From contig CALXNI010000096.1 of the NCBI GenBank assembly GCA_944389715.1, positions 1-14,437 on the forward strand: a stretch of 14,437 bases of DNA, in the 5' to 3' direction. This document shows positions 14,097-14,437 of this stretch, one piece after another (position 1 is the first letter of the stretch; each line of letters starts with the position of its first letter). This DNA comes from an uncultured Clostridia bacterium. Its GTDB lineage: Bacteria; Bacillota; Clostridia; TANB77; CAG-508. Below the pieces are notes generated by a model. It saw only the letters and a program-made list of their open reading frames with translations, searched no databases and had not been told where the DNA came from. A program made the translations under genes and the position numbers.

Positions 14097-14437
14097 ATGT
14101 TATGTCAAAAATGTAAAAAAAATGAGGCAAATGTTAAGTATACAGAAATTATTAATGGAGAGAAAAAAGAGATGATGCTATGTGAAGAATGCAGCCATAA
14201 ACTAGGATTAGACAATATTAATTTTAATATGCCAATAGATTTTTCTAGTTTTTTTGGTGGATTGCTAGAGGAGGAATACAATTCTCCAGAATTTATGCCT
14301 TTATTTCAAACAGTAAAAGAATTAAAATGTGACAATTGTAACATGACTTATGATGAATTTATTAGTCAAGGAAAATTTGGTTGCCCAGAATGTTATGATG
14401 TTTTTTCTAGCAAAATAGATTCGTTATTAAAAAGATT
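14097..14437 (+). CDS. mcsA: McsA, activator of the arginine kinase McsB (5' part, cut by window end)
   Basis: Zinc-binding partner of the protein-arginine kinase McsB, which marks proteins, including CtsR, for ClpCP. The first 113 codons are present. Paired cysteines are C3/C6, C29/C32, C78/C81 and C96/C99, the McsA arrangement of zinc sites; the C-terminal UvrB/C-like motif would lie beyond the window. The ATG is preceded by AAGGAGG at 9 nt. It is 119 nt after ctsR and in the usual ctsR-mcsA-mcsB-clpC order, so mcsB and clpC are expected just outside. No in-frame CGG is seen in the visible part. Confidence 0.92.
   Translation, partial: MLCQKCKKNEANVKYTEIINGEKKEMMLCEECSHKLGLDNINFNMPIDFSSFFGGLLEEEYNSPEFMPLFQTVKELKCDNCNMTYDEFISQGKFGCPECYDVFSSKIDSLLKR

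Overview
The window looks like a chromosomal piece of a low-GC, anaerobic, endospore-forming Clostridia-type Firmicute. Coding DNA is very A/T rich, arginine is almost always AGA/AGG, and the gene set includes a gerA-type spore germination operon, the ctsR-mcsA start of the class III heat-shock operon, ftsH, secG, a FemAB-type cell-wall aminoacyltransferase and a pilin-like secreted protein. The backbone is ordinary, but the way it is written is not.

The main observation is a recurrent +1 reading-frame change at CGG. In-frame CGG occurs seven times, in six genes: femX-like (867), rluA-like (5462, minus), a pilin-like gene (6734 and 6795), gerC-type (9191, minus), gerA-type (11886, minus) and ctsR (13710). 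Each time the reading frame is lost at CGG, and it is restored exactly if the C is skipped and the next codon is read as GGA or GGT (glycine). In five of the six genes the restored sequence is a recognisable conserved family segment: the CtsR tetraglycine wing, the GerA C-terminal membrane domain, the end of GerC, the RluA C-terminus and the FemAB core. I found no in-frame CGG read normally in any gene here. CGGA/CGGT sequences that straddle codon boundaries (alr, pilin body, gerC) leave the frame intact. This suggests that CGG is unassigned or starved in this organism and triggers +1 frameshifting, or that CGGN is read as a four-base glycine codon. The window alone cannot separate these, and cannot fully exclude systematic sequence error.

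Layout. 159-5159 (+): femX-like, alr, a DUF1189-like membrane protein and ftsH, closely spaced and probably co-transcribed, ending at a long A/T hairpin. 6188-5324 (-): rluA-like pseudouridine synthase with a near-consensus promoter and probably a leaderless mRNA. 6204-6655: cluster of palindromic GTAGGGG repeats and a 7-bp tandem repeat. 6656-8097 (+): pilin-like gene whose leader carries two inserted repeat units, each of length 3n+1 and each followed at once by a CGG frameshift site. 8098-8684: terminator, a second repeat cluster, a hairpin element and the secG promoter. 8685-8933 (+): secG. 13185-8978 (-): gerA, gerB, gerC and a small two-helix membrane protein. 13198-13523: hairpin element and the ctsR promoter with CtsR operators. 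13524-14437 (+): ctsR and the start of mcsA, cut by the window edge.

Functionally, femX/alr serve peptidoglycan precursor and cross-bridge synthesis, ftsH and ctsR-mcsA serve protein quality control and heat shock, secG serves export, and the ger genes build the germinant receptor. Because recoded genes are spread over unrelated functions, the CGG effect looks like a genome-wide decoding property rather than control of one gene.
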